This document shows positions 23,010 to 34,458 of a stretch of DNA of 64,000 nucleotides, one piece after another. Within the stretch, counting starts at the first letter, position 1. Each line of letters starts with the position of its first letter. Below the pieces are notes generated by a model. The model was not told where the DNA came from. It ran no database searches and worked only from the letters and a program-made list of their open reading frames with translations. Origin of the DNA: Pectinophora gossypiella. Taxonomy: Eukaryota; Arthropoda; Insecta; Lepidoptera; Gelechiidae. The position numbers were made by a program, and so were the translations under genes. The stretch lies in contig NC_065415.1 in assembly GCF_024362695.1 (NCBI RefSeq), positions 8,721,438-8,785,437 of the forward strand. Direction: 5' to 3'.

Positions 23010-26000
23010 ATCGTTTAAAAACAAGTCAGATAAGTAGGTACTTATGATGGACTGAAGGTGATACTTAACCAAACATCACCTTAAGTTCTTCACACTAGAA
23101 ATGGCGTGATCCACCGCTGCATTAGCAGAACTGATCAAATGACTTATCAAGCCTCAGACAATCAGAACCCAGGCCCAGCGGGGAAGTATGTATACAAAAT
23201 TTGACCTCTACTTTTTTACTTTCGACTCCAAAATAGTAAAAGTATATCTTCACCGATCAGAATCACAAAACAACCATTAGTTTTAAATGGGAACCGAAGT
23301 TGTTTGTATGGAGAAACCATAAATTATTAGTAACGAGAACAAGTGGGTTCCAGTGGAGTTGGTTCCGCTCCATGTACGGGTCAATGAACAAAGGTGCCGA
23401 CTCGACCACCGACCATTTCGACCAGTGGTCGCCAATCTATGGCCCTACATGCGCAAAAATAAAACTGCAATACGGTAAGATTACAGTAAGGTCGCCTGTT
23501 GTGCCTTTCTGTGTCTGTTGTCTTTATCTCTGTATCTTGTGTCCATTGTGCTCAATGAAGCATTTTATTTATCTATCTAAGATTCATTCTGCTTGGATGA
23601 AATTAGTCCGATATGAAAAACCTAACACTTTCCACTATTGGATAGGTACACGCTTCATTTTCAGATGTGGAGACATGGAAAAATTGGACCAAATTGTACG
23701 TCTGCTAACCTGGACGTGGATTTTAGTATTGTATGATAATAAATAATGATAATTCTGGACAGTTTTCCTGCAGGTGTGAGTAAAGAGTTGTTTAATATTC
23801 TCCCGGTGTTATTTTATTTTCTTATAAAGTGTCCTCTTATATACCTTGACCGGAATTCCTCCCAGGCATAGCATATTAGTGTACGTGTTTCGATTATGCG
23901 TCCAACCCGTTTTTTAAAGGTTTTCGCTCCTCGTCTGAACCGAAAATATTAAGTATTATCGGTATCTGCATAATTAAGTAATCTTATCCTTTTTAAGGTT
24001 TGCAAGCCTAATAAAGGATTGGTTTGTTATTGGTGCTTGATCCAAAATTGTTTGTGTACTCTGGCCTAGAGCACATCGGCGAGCTCGCAGTCGACTAACG
24101 GGATCACGCTCAAATATTTTAGCACTGCACCGAGCACGATCTCGACAAACTAACTGTAACTGAACACTGTAAAACGATACTATCTAGTAGATCGTAAAAC
24201 AAATCATATACTGACGCGACCATTTATCATTAAGACCTCTTCACGCCTGCGGTTCCTTACAATAACCATCATATAAACTTCACAAGAAATTTTCTAACTC
24301 GTAAACGCTCTCGTGTTTACATGTTCACAAGTTAAATAGCGCCGGCGATTGAGCTGCTGCGCGTGTTAAAATGCGGCCAATCGATCCGAACAAATTTAGC
24401 TTATGCAAACAAACACGATGCAATACTCAGCAGTATTGCCAACAGAAAACCTTCACGATACCAAATAGAAATGCCATTCCCGTTCCAGAAACTCGTTGAG
24501 TCATAAGTCCATTTCAAAGAGCTTTCATCAATCCATCAAGAGATCGGACCACTCGCGTAGTGGCATCTCAACTACACAAACCTAATACCAATAACAGATA
24601 TACGATCTCTGTGAGATATAAAATAAGCTTTACGAGGCACGGGCACTAGTGACAATAAACTGAATCAATGAATTGTAGCTATGATATCGTGTGTAAACAT
24701 TGCAGTAACTGTATGGAAGGAGGTCGAACATATCGGTATTTGTTCCGTGATTGTGGTACTATTTCATAAAATCACGAGCTGAAACAAAGAAGTTATTGAA
24801 CTCGAGCGTTAACCTGAATTCTTGTTTTGCCAATTTAGGTAGTCGATGTCACTTGGGTTGACGTCAACTTTTGCTTACGAGCATAACTGTACAGCTTCAC
24901 GCATACAATCACATCGACTCCTCATGATAAAGCGTTATATTATGTAAAAGCCCAAGAACAGTCACTTCCTTGATTAATTAAAGTACCCATTGACTCATCA
25001 TTTTCTGTATAATCAAAGTCTGATTTAGAATGACTCTTGGATGTAACTTAGTATAAATACTATTATATTATGTATTTTAAAGCACATACTCACACAAGAG
25101 TACATGCATTAGGTACTCATTACGAAAGTCAAAATGATCAAAGATCCAAAGATGTCACAACTAACATAAAGCTTGGCAAGATAAGTGTCATATGAAAACA
25201 TTGGTACCTCCTTACCTAACAAAACAAAATACTTAGGAGGGATCTTTTCATTGAAGGAGTGCGCTGGTAAATGCATAAATGACGGCAATTTATTTCCTGT
25301 CTCAGTATCATCGGAGCAGAGGTCTGTGACACATTGCGAGCTCATGAATCTTGATGCTTTTTGCTTTGTTAGCAAATCATTCAATGTGTGTTGCAGTGAG
25401 GTCGCCGCAGTGCACATTCCGAGCGTAATCTGCTATGCAAGAGGTCGACGATCAATAAAATCAGCATGAATTTAAACGCAGGCTATTTCCATTGCATGCC
25501 TGTGTAATTGTAATTGTGTACCTAAATGGCATAACTTTACGTTTCTTCCAATCCTTATCGGTTACTTTAGGTGTGGAAATACTTAGTGAGTAAGGTAATA
25601 TATGTTGCAAAATAATGTTTCTTCATCCATTTCCACCAGCACGTGAAGGTGAGTTACTTATAAGTTTTCCTTATTAAATTCTCGGTAATAGCTTTATCGA
25701 CTTGTTTACCAATCTGCACCATTTCCTGATTACTTATTGTTTCCAGTAACAAAACATTACTATAAACCGATAACAAAAATAGAACAATAGCAATGTTATC
25801 AATATAGCGAATGTGAGATTCGTCCGTTGACCGCTGAGTAATACTAGTACGATAACCATGCTTTGTCTGTGATGCTTTATTTACACTCTCCCTGGTGGTA
25901 CCTAAACACTTGTGCGTCATCCCCAAGTAGTCTCTGATCCACAAATACTCTATAATGCTCTTACTGTATGTAATCTAATTGTTCGCCGTACTTTCATTGT

Positions 26001-27601
26001 AATCCTTTTTGGGAAGCGTTTCATTGTCCTAAATTAACGATAATAAGGAGTGTAATGAGCTTCGCACGAACTTACTAATGAAGGTACTCAGCGTTTTCTC
26101 CTTTACGTCCTTACAGGACACGTTTGCATTTTACACCTGTTTAGTATTCCAAAAGCCACTTCTTTACGACTTTGTCCTCGAGTGTCCTTAAAGACATAAA
26201 TGGCAACATGTGAAGCATTCCGCATATACTTAAGGTTTTAAATGGTTATTAGTCATCAGTGGAGTTGGAACAACAAATCATGCTGTGTAGGTATGATCAA
26301 GATTAGATGTTGACCACAGCGCCCACTTGCCAAGATATGTACCAGGAAAAACAACACTTAATTCTAATCTTTATAAGAACACGAAAAGGTTTAGAATTTG
26401 TTAGATACCAAGTATGTGGTATAAGAGTTACAATATAATGTAGATACCTACTCAGGAATCCACCTTTATGGGCGTGTGAACTGCCCAGCACCTTGGTCTT
26501 TGTTGCTATAGGTCAATTTAATTTGAAAAATATGTTTTTTGGGACTTACCTTCGAAATTTACAGCCTACAGCTCACCCACCCAATTGCCTTCTTGTTTAA
26601 GTATTCGGAGGTATGGGGTCATTGTCTTCAACCTGCCAAGTTAACACTCCTTTTAAATCAATTTGCGTTTGAGAACCACTGTAAGTATAATATTTTCGAT
26701 GCTACTGCATCTTTTAATTTGTTCGGAGTATATTACAGCATAGCGACACAACACCATATGCCATATGGATCAGCTCACGACACTCTCAAAGTAAACAGAG
26801 CACCGAGTCATTTGCAAAACAAAGCGCACAAGTTGTTCGAAATAAAAATATTTACGCAGCCACCGCTGACTCAGGCAGCTTTGTTTACCAGAAGAAATAA
26901 CGCAAGAAAATAAATTGCTGTCAAATTGAGTAAAATTAACCAAGCGGGAATGTGCTCCTTAAAGATCCAGATTAACATTTGATGCGTCTTGACATGTCAA
27001 CTAACAAAAAAACTTTGTGTTCGCGATTACAGATTGTTCAGTGTTCCAGAAGTTGAGCATTGTGATGCCAAGTCATCTGTGAACGCGGATTGATAAGTAG
27101 TTGGTACGGACAGGTTTTGTTAGCATATATGAAGTTGCTAATAGGCGTAATAGAGACAGGTACTGGCAGTGGATTGTTTACGAGGCGTCGTAGGTACATC
27201 ACGCGAAGGTAACATGGGTTGCACCGGACGTGAAGCATTAGACTAATGGATGGATTTGCATCGAATGCCTCGCGAGTCCGCGCCGCCTGCGACCTTTGTA
27301 GGGCGAAGAAACTAGCGATAAATGCATCTATCTCGCTACTGTAAAGATAGCGAAAAACTAAAGATATTAAGGAAAGTATCTCATATAAATAATCATTATA
27401 ATCTATCTAGCTTTATGTTTATTTATCTACTACCGCATTGAAAACTCCATTTTCGTCTCCAAATTTTCTCCGTTTACATTTAAATATTGTCATCAACAAC
27501 TTCACTAATCACTAAAATACATCTGCCATTAGTGGACAATAAACATTACTTATGGTCGCGTAGTTCATAAAATCCAAAAGAAAAACAATTACACAAAATG
27601 C
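23010..27601. other. No supported gene
   Basis: Frames of 94-148 codons occur at 23,300-23,746 (plus), 25,109-25,469 (both strands), 25,654-25,944 (minus) and 26,539-26,913 (plus). None shows a domain, a good start context with an intron structure, or codon patterning I trust. No repeat of the defined families was seen. Confidence 0.45.
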
Positions 27602-27715
27602 GGGATAATATTATCCCATGAAAAACAATATTTATTATGACTGATTTATATAAATCCGTCCATGAAAAACAACATTTATTATGACGGATTTATATAAATC
27701 CGCCATAATAAATAT
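27602..27715. repeat. Two 44-bp tandem units ending in a palindrome
   Basis: The units at 27,616-27,659 and 27,660-27,703 begin ccatgaaaaaca and end gatttatataaatccg; they differ at only a few bases. The second unit with its right flank forms an inverted repeat, atttattatgacggatt against aatccgccataataaat. The left border is itself palindromic (gggataatattatccc, 27,602-27,617). This is likely a small unclassified MITE with an internal duplication. Confidence 0.7.
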
Positions 27716-28400
27716 CCCGTCTTAAAGCCTCTGCGTGACTAATTAAAAATAAAAATGTAGGTGTTGGCAACACCAACAATAAAATATTTTTTTTTATTTT
27801 TGTAGCAACTTTAAGCTCGCTCTCTCTCTTTCTCTTCCTCCTGTAACACCGTGTATGTAACATGTGTGTGTCGTGTGCAAATAAATAGGTAATTATAAAA
27901 TTCAAGAACGTATTTTGACTACAAAAACCGCAGCCCCGAACAGTAGGTACTTTTTTTCACTTTGTAGTAAGTCGTTGCAGCGGCATTGGATACAATATCC
28001 AACAAAATCTCTATAAAATCCAAGGTCTTTATCGCGGCCTTCGTGGCCCCACTCGCGACACGAGATCTGAATGACTCGCTGACTCATACTCAATGGACAT
28101 GAATCTTAATTGAGATAACCGGTTTCAAAGTGCATGTTTGATAACTGAAATACTCTTGGTATGCCCCATTTTATTATTTAAAATAGATCACGCACCGATC
28201 GCTGCGGATGCGAGTGCTCTACTTTTGTTGTTTACTGTAGATATAAAGTTTGAACTTTTAACTTTGCCCATGTACCCGAATATAAAGTATGTAAGTAGGT
28301 ATATCATTCGTGATACTCTGATGGCATTCTAAAATCACGTGACCAACATGCGTTGTGTTGTGAACCCATATTATAAGACTCGAGTATCTATACCTATATA
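27716..28400. other. No supported gene
   Basis: AT-rich DNA with a pyrimidine-rich run near 27,820-27,842 (ctcgctctctctctttctc). Nothing else was recognised. Confidence 0.45.
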
Positions 28401-28535
28401 CAGGGTGTTCTAAGGGGATGATTCAGACCATGATCCTGAGTTTTTTAATTAGTTAATCAAGTGGGATTTTCCGTCGCAAAATTCACGATTTTTTTTTTAG
28501 TTTTTTTAAAATTAATTTTAATTCTATACCTTTTG
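28401..28535 (+). repeat. MITE family E, partial copy
   Basis: It begins TA-cagggtgttctaagggg and continues gatgattcagaccatgat and ttttccgtcgcaaaattcac, matching the left half of the compound element at 48,196-48,702. A clear right inverted end was not found, so this copy is truncated or strongly diverged. Confidence 0.6.
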
Positions 28536-29609
28536 CGATGCTTAATAGGTGCTCTGATTCGAACTTCATAATCAATTTTCCCTCGAATAATACTCGAAGT
28601 CAAAATCTTAAATCTACGTATATTTCTATATTACGTTTCATTTCTTCAAATTTTTGTTTTTACCTAATTCTAATCGTTTCTATTGTAAAATTCACTAATT
28701 CTATTGTTACATTTTTGTAAAAAAGTAAAGATTTTACTAAGGTACTTACTTCAGTAAGTAGGTATTGTTCTGTTTACCTAAAAGTGACCGAGATTTGTCA
28801 AGATTCATGACCACTAGATAAAAAGTTGTGACTTTCTTAGAATCGAAGTTGTCATAATACGTACATAAGAAAAAGCAAGACAGATAAAGATATGACAAGA
28901 TAAGGAAAGAGTTAATCTCTGGCGCACCTTCGAGATTTCTAGTGTAGGGTTGCTACAAGCATCATTTATAATATCCAGTCCAGTCAAAACCTTGCGATTT
29001 TAAAAACCGTGAAGTTGTATAACTCTAGTAATAACTCAATATGGTATCTCATCCAGGACTACTCAAGGTCGTTACTGGTATAACATCATTAGTTATTTTG
29101 AAGTTTTTGCAACCTGATTGTGTTTTGGAGTACCTATGTTGGAGATTCAGATCAGATTTACAGAAGTAAACCGGGATATCTCAGCGTACCGGGACCTACG
29201 GCAGCCCTATACCTGCAGTCAGCTGTTGAAACCTCTCATCAACGTCTATTTATAAACAGGTGAGATAAGTTTTCCATACATGACGACATCGTTGACAATA
29301 TTAATGTCTACAACTCTTAGATACTTACATATATTCAATGAAGTCAGCATTGATATTTTCTACTATACTTACTTACTTATTATGAGATTGTTAACCTATG
29401 CAACATACACCTTAACATGCAGATCGTATTGAGTACCTACTATTAAGGTTTATGGAATAGAAACACTTTGTTTTCACATTTTAAAAAAGCCTTGTAGTTC
29501 CACTTTAAATGCACCAAATAATAAATACCTATGTATATACAAAAGCATGCTAATGTACCTTATATCCGACAAAGAAAGTAATAAGTAATATTTATTGTCT
29601 GTGTTTAGG
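28536..29609. other. No supported gene
   Basis: AT-rich DNA without recognisable exons or repeats of the families defined here. Confidence 0.45.
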
Positions 29610-29820
29610 CATAGAATAAGGAATAATACTACGTATGGAACGGTAACTTTCCGCTCCCCATCAGCGTCTGAGATAGGTTTACCTCACCCCCCTCGGACAT
29701 AGTTTAGTCTTTAATCGTGTGGCGTCAGACGTCACACACACAGATTCACGTGTACGATGACGTCAATGTGTGGTGTCTATGTAAAACGAGGTTGTTTGTT
29801 TGTAAGTGTCCGGGGTGTGG
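29610..29820 (+). repeat. Dispersed repeat family G, copy 1
   Basis: About 210 bp, starting catagaataag, running through ctttccgctccccatcagcg and cgtgtacgatgacgtcaatg and ending gtgtccggggtgtgg. It aligns in direct orientation with 30,472-30,679. No ORF or terminal inverted repeat is evident; it could be part of a larger element such as a solo LTR or a non-autonomous element. Confidence 0.65.
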
Positions 29821-30471
29821 TTTAGGAACCAAAACGCTCGGGGATGCGCGGGGGTACGCTTAGTTTATCTTGCGATGGGTGGACCTCTACTCCAATTAGC
29901 AATACAATTTAGCTTATGATGTGTCTGTGTTCAAGAAAATTTCCAAAGAGCAAACAGTACGACAAATTAATAGATCTAGTATTGTACCTTATTCAACCGT
30001 GACATTCGCCATCACAGTTCTAATAAGAATACGCACGTGCCTTTTCGATACAGATTGAAATGTAAGTAGATTCTGTTCGCACGTAGATTTTGTGTTCCAA
30101 AAATTTGATTGGTTCTTCATATAATAGGTGAACAAGTGCGCCATATCAGAAACGCCATGATAACACGTTACTTTTATCGGCACTAAGGATTAGGACGTCT
30201 CTGATAAAGTTATTGATCTGTATCACTCTGATATGTTTTATCGAGACGTCCTATTATGGAACAGTTCGAATGAGTCTTCGAAAATCAGTATTCGAAGGTT
30301 AAATTATAGGTAATTAACTTAATTAATTTAAAAAATGCACAAAACACATAAGTAAGGTCAGGTTAATGCACAACAAAAACAGTTCAATCTTCATGGTAAG
30401 AAATCAGATAGTTTGTAATGTTTACGAAATAAATAGTCCAGTAGTACTCGTAGGCAGTGTAGTCATAGAAT
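29821..30471. other. Spacer between the two family G copies, no gene seen
   Basis: AT-rich DNA. The short frame at 29,989-30,183 (minus) has no recognisable motif. If the two flanking copies were LTRs, this would be the interior, but it holds no retroviral-type coding sequence. Confidence 0.4.
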
Positions 30472-30679
30472 AAGCAAAAAAACTATGTATAGAACGGCAA
30501 CTCTCCGCTCCCCACCACCACCGGCTGAGCTAGGTTTACTTCACCCCCTCGGTGTAACTTTAGTCTGCAATCGTATGGGCGTTAGACGTCACACAGAGAG
30601 ATGCGCGTGTACGATAATGTCTAAAGTGTAGTGTCTGTGTAAAACGAGGTTTTTTTGTATGAAGTGTCCGGGGTGTGAT
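30472..30679 (+). repeat. Dispersed repeat family G, copy 2
   Basis: About 208 bp matching copy 1 in the same order: catagaataagcaaaa, ctctccgctccccaccacc, cgtgtacgataatgtctaa, gtgtccggggtgtgatg. Differences are substitutions and small indels spread along its length. Confidence 0.65.
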
Positions 30680-31802
30680 GTAGAAGTCAGTCACTAATAA
30701 CTGGTTGACGGAGTAAAAGTCGAGCGGGCTACGATATTTGTGATATTAGTTTGTTATACCCTTACTACTTGGTTTCTACTCATAAAGAGGAATATTTATT
30801 GCAAGAATGATTTTCCACAAAATAATACACCTACCCTTGATTTGCGGAGCTAACTACATTTGTCATGATTCACGATTACATTACTATAGACATTTTTTGT
30901 TTTCCCAGGCAAGGCAAAGGGAATTATGCCCATACAGCCAAGTCTTATATGTAAGTAGGTATTTTTTTGAAATGATGAAAGGTGATTTCAATCTCATTTT
31001 GCGATAAACTTCGAGCGATTTAATAATAGTCATGATTTTTTTGCACGCTCTACCCGAATGCAAGATAAAAAGACAACAAGCGCCACTAACAATACCAATA
31101 AAATACAATGTTTACTGTTTCTGAAGGACGTCACAATGATAAATAACAAATATAATTTTAGGCATGACATCAATTCGATTTTGCTAATCACGGATAATAA
31201 TTTGGACTTTATCAGTCTTCTACTAAAGGACAACCCCTAAAAAGTACTAATCTGATTTGAGACCTTATGTCAGACAAACGGACAGACGAAAATACGGTTT
31301 ATGGCTACTAATCGGAAACCGTCTTTGTACAGAATCAGAAAGGTACTTTAAATCCATTTTTCGTTCGAATAAAAAAAGAATCAAACATTTTTTATTTGAT
31401 AGCAATACTTATACTCAAGATGTTTTCATGATAAACCAATATTTTTTGGAACAAATCAGAAAATAATACGAAAAACCATTACTTAATTTGGACCTAATAG
31501 GTATGCCTAGTAGGTTGCCTTTTGTTGGTGTAATTAACACTGGTTTTCCTCCGGTAAAAATAATATTTTCCTGTGTGATATCCTCATTATAGCTTATATT
31601 TATTTATTTAACCGCATATGACGTCAAATGACGGTGATTAATTAAATTGTATTATATTTCTGTTTACTTATTCAAGTAACACATAGCAACAACCTACAAA
31701 AACACTTCATGAAACATTTTGACGCACTGTTGACTGTACGCACGTAAATAAAATACAGTACCTAGGTAATATTATACACATTGCATATTATCATCCCCCT
31801 GG
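30680..31802. other. No supported gene
   Basis: AT-rich. Short frames at 30,807-31,466 lie on both strands without motifs. Nothing else was recognised. Confidence 0.45.
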
Positions 31803-31883
31803 CATTATCCGGTTTTCCACAGGGTCCGCTTACCTAACCTGAGTATTTGACAGGTCCGGTTTTTTACAGAAACGACTGCCTGT
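31803..31883 (+). repeat. Dispersed repeat family I, truncated copy
   Basis: ggtccgcttacctaacctga, tttgacaggtcc and tttacagaaacgactgcctg match 13,026-13,110. The match stops at the TA border of the Sailor-like transposon and does not resume on the other side of it at 34,055. Confidence 0.55.
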
Positions 31884-31885
31884 TA

Positions 31886-34052
31886 GAGTCTGTGCGGAAA
31901 GAGAACCGTCATAGGATTTAGAGGCGCAGCTGTGCTTAATTACCGTTTTTGTCATGTTGACAACACTGTTTCGTCATTACAGTGCGACTGTAACATCTTG
32001 ATATTTTGTGGCTGTTAGAATATTGATTCATTTTTGTGATGAATATAATTTTAAGTTAATAATATTTTTATTTATTTTAATAATCATAAATGTTAAGTAA
32101 ATTTTTAGGTATTTAATTAAGGAGAATAAAGTATATAATAAAAATTTGAAAAAGCGACAAAATAATATCAAAGATATTTCTGAATGGATGCAATGTGCAG
32201 TTTAAAGTAAATTTGTTAAAGTAGGTATAAAATAAAACTAAAAATGTATTTATATAATTTTATATTTATTCACTGGCTCCATGATCAGAATCATAATCAA
32301 AGTCTGATTCTAAATATTGAATGCCGGACACGGTTGAACTTTGTTTGGAACTACCAGAGAGATCCAAAGAATTATCTTCTTCTGAACTTGATGTGCTCGA
32401 ATCTGTTACATTTATAATAAATTCTTGCATATCCTCCATTAAACGGTCTTGTTCCCAATATTTTTGTTCTACATGTATCACATGATCACACTCTTTTCGC
32501 CAATGTTCTGCGGTAATAGTTCTGAAGCATTCATTTATAATTGGTAATAGTTCTTTTGCTGATATGTTCACATTCTTTGATGCTACTTGTCTTTTTGCTA
32601 AGCTCCATATCATCTCAATAGCATTCAAGTCGCAGTGATATGGCGGTAACCTGACAACAGTATGACCATGCTCCTCAAGTAGTTGATCAATTTCAAATAT
32701 TGGTTCTCCTTTGTTCCTTTTTACTAAACTTACAAGTTCAGCTTTCAGCGCGTCAACTGGATATTCTATTCCATTATCTTCCAACCATTTCTTCAAAGTT
32801 TCTTTCCTGTCATTGCTATTTGGAGGTTTATTTATGCGTGTACTATGATAGGATGCGTTATCTAGCACAATGACAGACGGTTGAGACAGGTTTGGCAAGA
32901 GTTTTTCTTTTGTCCACTTGGTAAAATTATCTCGATTCATGTCATGGTGGTAATCTGCTGAAATACTTTTAGTTTTATATGCAAGTAAACAATTTTCAAT
33001 GAATCCTTCTCTGCTACCAGCATGAACTATAATATATCGTTCACCAAGAGAAATTGCTTTAGATACTCCAGGTTCATTGGGGCCTTGCCAACACTTACTA
33101 ACTTCATGTGCAGTATGAATATACGTTTCATCAATATATACAACCGGTTTTCCAGTTGCCCTCAAGTGTTTCATTATTCGCAAATATTTAGCGCGCCAGA
33201 CCACGATATCATGTCTCTCTATGAGAACTTTTCGTTTTGACTCACATTTTTTATATCTATAACCCAGTTCTTTTAAAACCCCACGGAGACTAGTGATTCC
33301 ACCGCAAAAGTTTGTCTTCCTTTAACACACGATGTAGCTTCCTCAAAGTCGGTACCTCCTTCCTTACAGCATAAAATTCACGTATTTTGTTACGGATGAC
33401 GCACTTATCAAAATCATCAAGAATGACTTTGTTTGGTCTTCCTTTGCGTTTTTTCCCTGGTGTGCACCACACGCCGTTATTTGTGGAACCTTCTTTTTTT
33501 ATTTTAGATATTGTATCTCTACTTAAGCCTGAAAACAAAATTTTAAGTTAGTCTAAACGCATTATAAATGAAAAGTATCAACACTCTTTGTACCTGCTAC
33601 CCAAAAACATTGATTGCAACAAAACAATCAATTATTCATATATATTGTCACATATTTAAATGAATTACTTCTAATTTGTATACATTTCGAGATGTCAGGG
33701 ATCGGAGGTTACGAGGAAGTCTAGAAAACGTTCAAATAAAACGGATACTTACAGGACATAGCTGCCACACGTTCCGTGACTTTGTTTAGGTCAATAATGG
33801 TGTGTTTCGCGGATTTCTCTCTCTGGCAAAACTGAATAATATTAAATATTAATTCCCTTGTAGAACTGCGTAAGGTTTTACCTCTTTTCGACATGATTTT
33901 AATCAAAAATCACAAGAAAACAACACGACAAAAAACTGTATCAATGCGAAATCACGTTTGACATTTGACAGATGGCTGGATTGGGTTGCCATGTAAAAAT
34001 CATAATGTTAGTTCCATTTTACGCCACGCCGGTTCTCTTTCCGCACAGACTC
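31886..34052 (-). mobile_element. Complete Sailor-like (DD82E) IS630-Tc1-mariner transposon
   Basis: The 2167-bp element is bounded by perfect 23-bp inverted repeats (GAGTCTGTGCGGAAA... at 31,886-31,908; its complement at 34,030-34,052). TA dinucleotides flank it at 31,884-31,885 and 34,053-34,054. It carries one transposase gene on the minus strand with an intron. Intact ends show the element could still be mobilised in trans; the encoded transposase is frame-broken in this copy. The family call rests on the catalytic spacing described under the transposase. Confidence 0.93.
32266..33894 (-). pseudogene. Sailor-like DDE transposase, two exons, one frameshift
   Basis: Exon 1 (33,753-33,894) starts MSKRGKTLRSST and ends at donor gtaagtat. 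A 224-nt intron ends at ttttgttttcag, and exon 2 starts at 33,528. The N-terminal part resembles a helix-turn-helix domain: ERVAAMS before the intron, then LSRDTISKIKKEG. Near 33,304-33,314 the frame shifts by one position in a short T run (on the coding strand). The downstream frame then stays open to the stop at 32,266. The DDE core has YIDETYIH (first Asp), IVLDNASYH (second Asp) and DLNAIEMIW (Glu). The second Asp and the Glu are 82 positions apart, far more than the 34 of Tc1, and fit the Sailor/DD82E group. The C terminus is acidic and Ser-rich. The aataaa at 32,265-32,270 overlaps the stop codon. The shift could be a real inactivating mutation or a homopolymer sequencing error. Confidence 0.9.
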
Positions 34053-34054
34053 TA

Positions 34055-34298
34055 CACACACACGCGCACATTATATTATATTATTATATTTATTTCTCTC
34101 TTTCTCTCTTCGATCGACTTCTCTGTTAAACATGCATTCGCGACCACTAAAGGTCGGTACTGACTGTTGTTACGAGGATTTACGTAACGTGTTACACAGC
34201 GAGAATTTGTGCAGTCAGTATAGAGAATCAACACGAATTTTAGCACACGGTGTAACGTGTCATGCTCGCTGTGAATGCATTACGCCACGGTCGCCACG
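34055..34298. other. Spacer between transposon and MITE
   Basis: A cacacacacgcgcac run directly abuts the Sailor-like element. Beyond it are AT-rich and pyrimidine-rich words. No gene was recognised. Confidence 0.4.
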
Positions 34299-34301
34299 TA
34301 A

Positions 34302-34455
34302 GGCTGCGTTTCCATTGAACCGGAGATGTGCGGATTTGACCAATCCTCGCGTTCGAGAAAGCGAAAAACGAAGACGCTCTGTCACTCTCTCCCTCACGGT
34401 GATTGGTCGATTCCTGCACATCTCCGCACAGCTCCGCGTCAATGGAAACGCAGCC
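34302..34455. mobile_element. PIF/Harbinger-type MITE (154 bp)
   Basis: Both ends read GGCTGCGTTTCCATTGA inward, extending into longer imperfect arms (gagatgtgcgga; gatgtgcaggaatcgacc). The 3-bp direct repeat taa flanks it at 34,299-34,301 and 34,456-34,458, matching the TWA target duplication of PIF/Harbinger elements. It has no coding capacity. Confidence 0.9.
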
Positions 34456-34458
34456 TAA

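Noticed and set aside
23300..23746. 148-codon plus-strand frame
   Set aside because: No domain or splice signals, and the only start at the 5' end is not ATG. I could not separate it from chance.
25109..25469. About 100-codon frames on both strands
   Set aside because: Neither has a recognisable family or flanking splice sites.
27616..27703. Two spaced direct repeats, CRISPR-like at first sight
   Set aside because: Only two adjacent 44-bp units with no spacers, in a eukaryotic repeat context.
29743..29765. cgtcac/tgacgtca words as CRE-type regulatory sites
   Set aside because: They lie within repeat family G and recur with it; no promoter context.
33022..33240. 72-codon plus-strand frame
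   Set aside because: Antisense shadow of the Sailor transposase.
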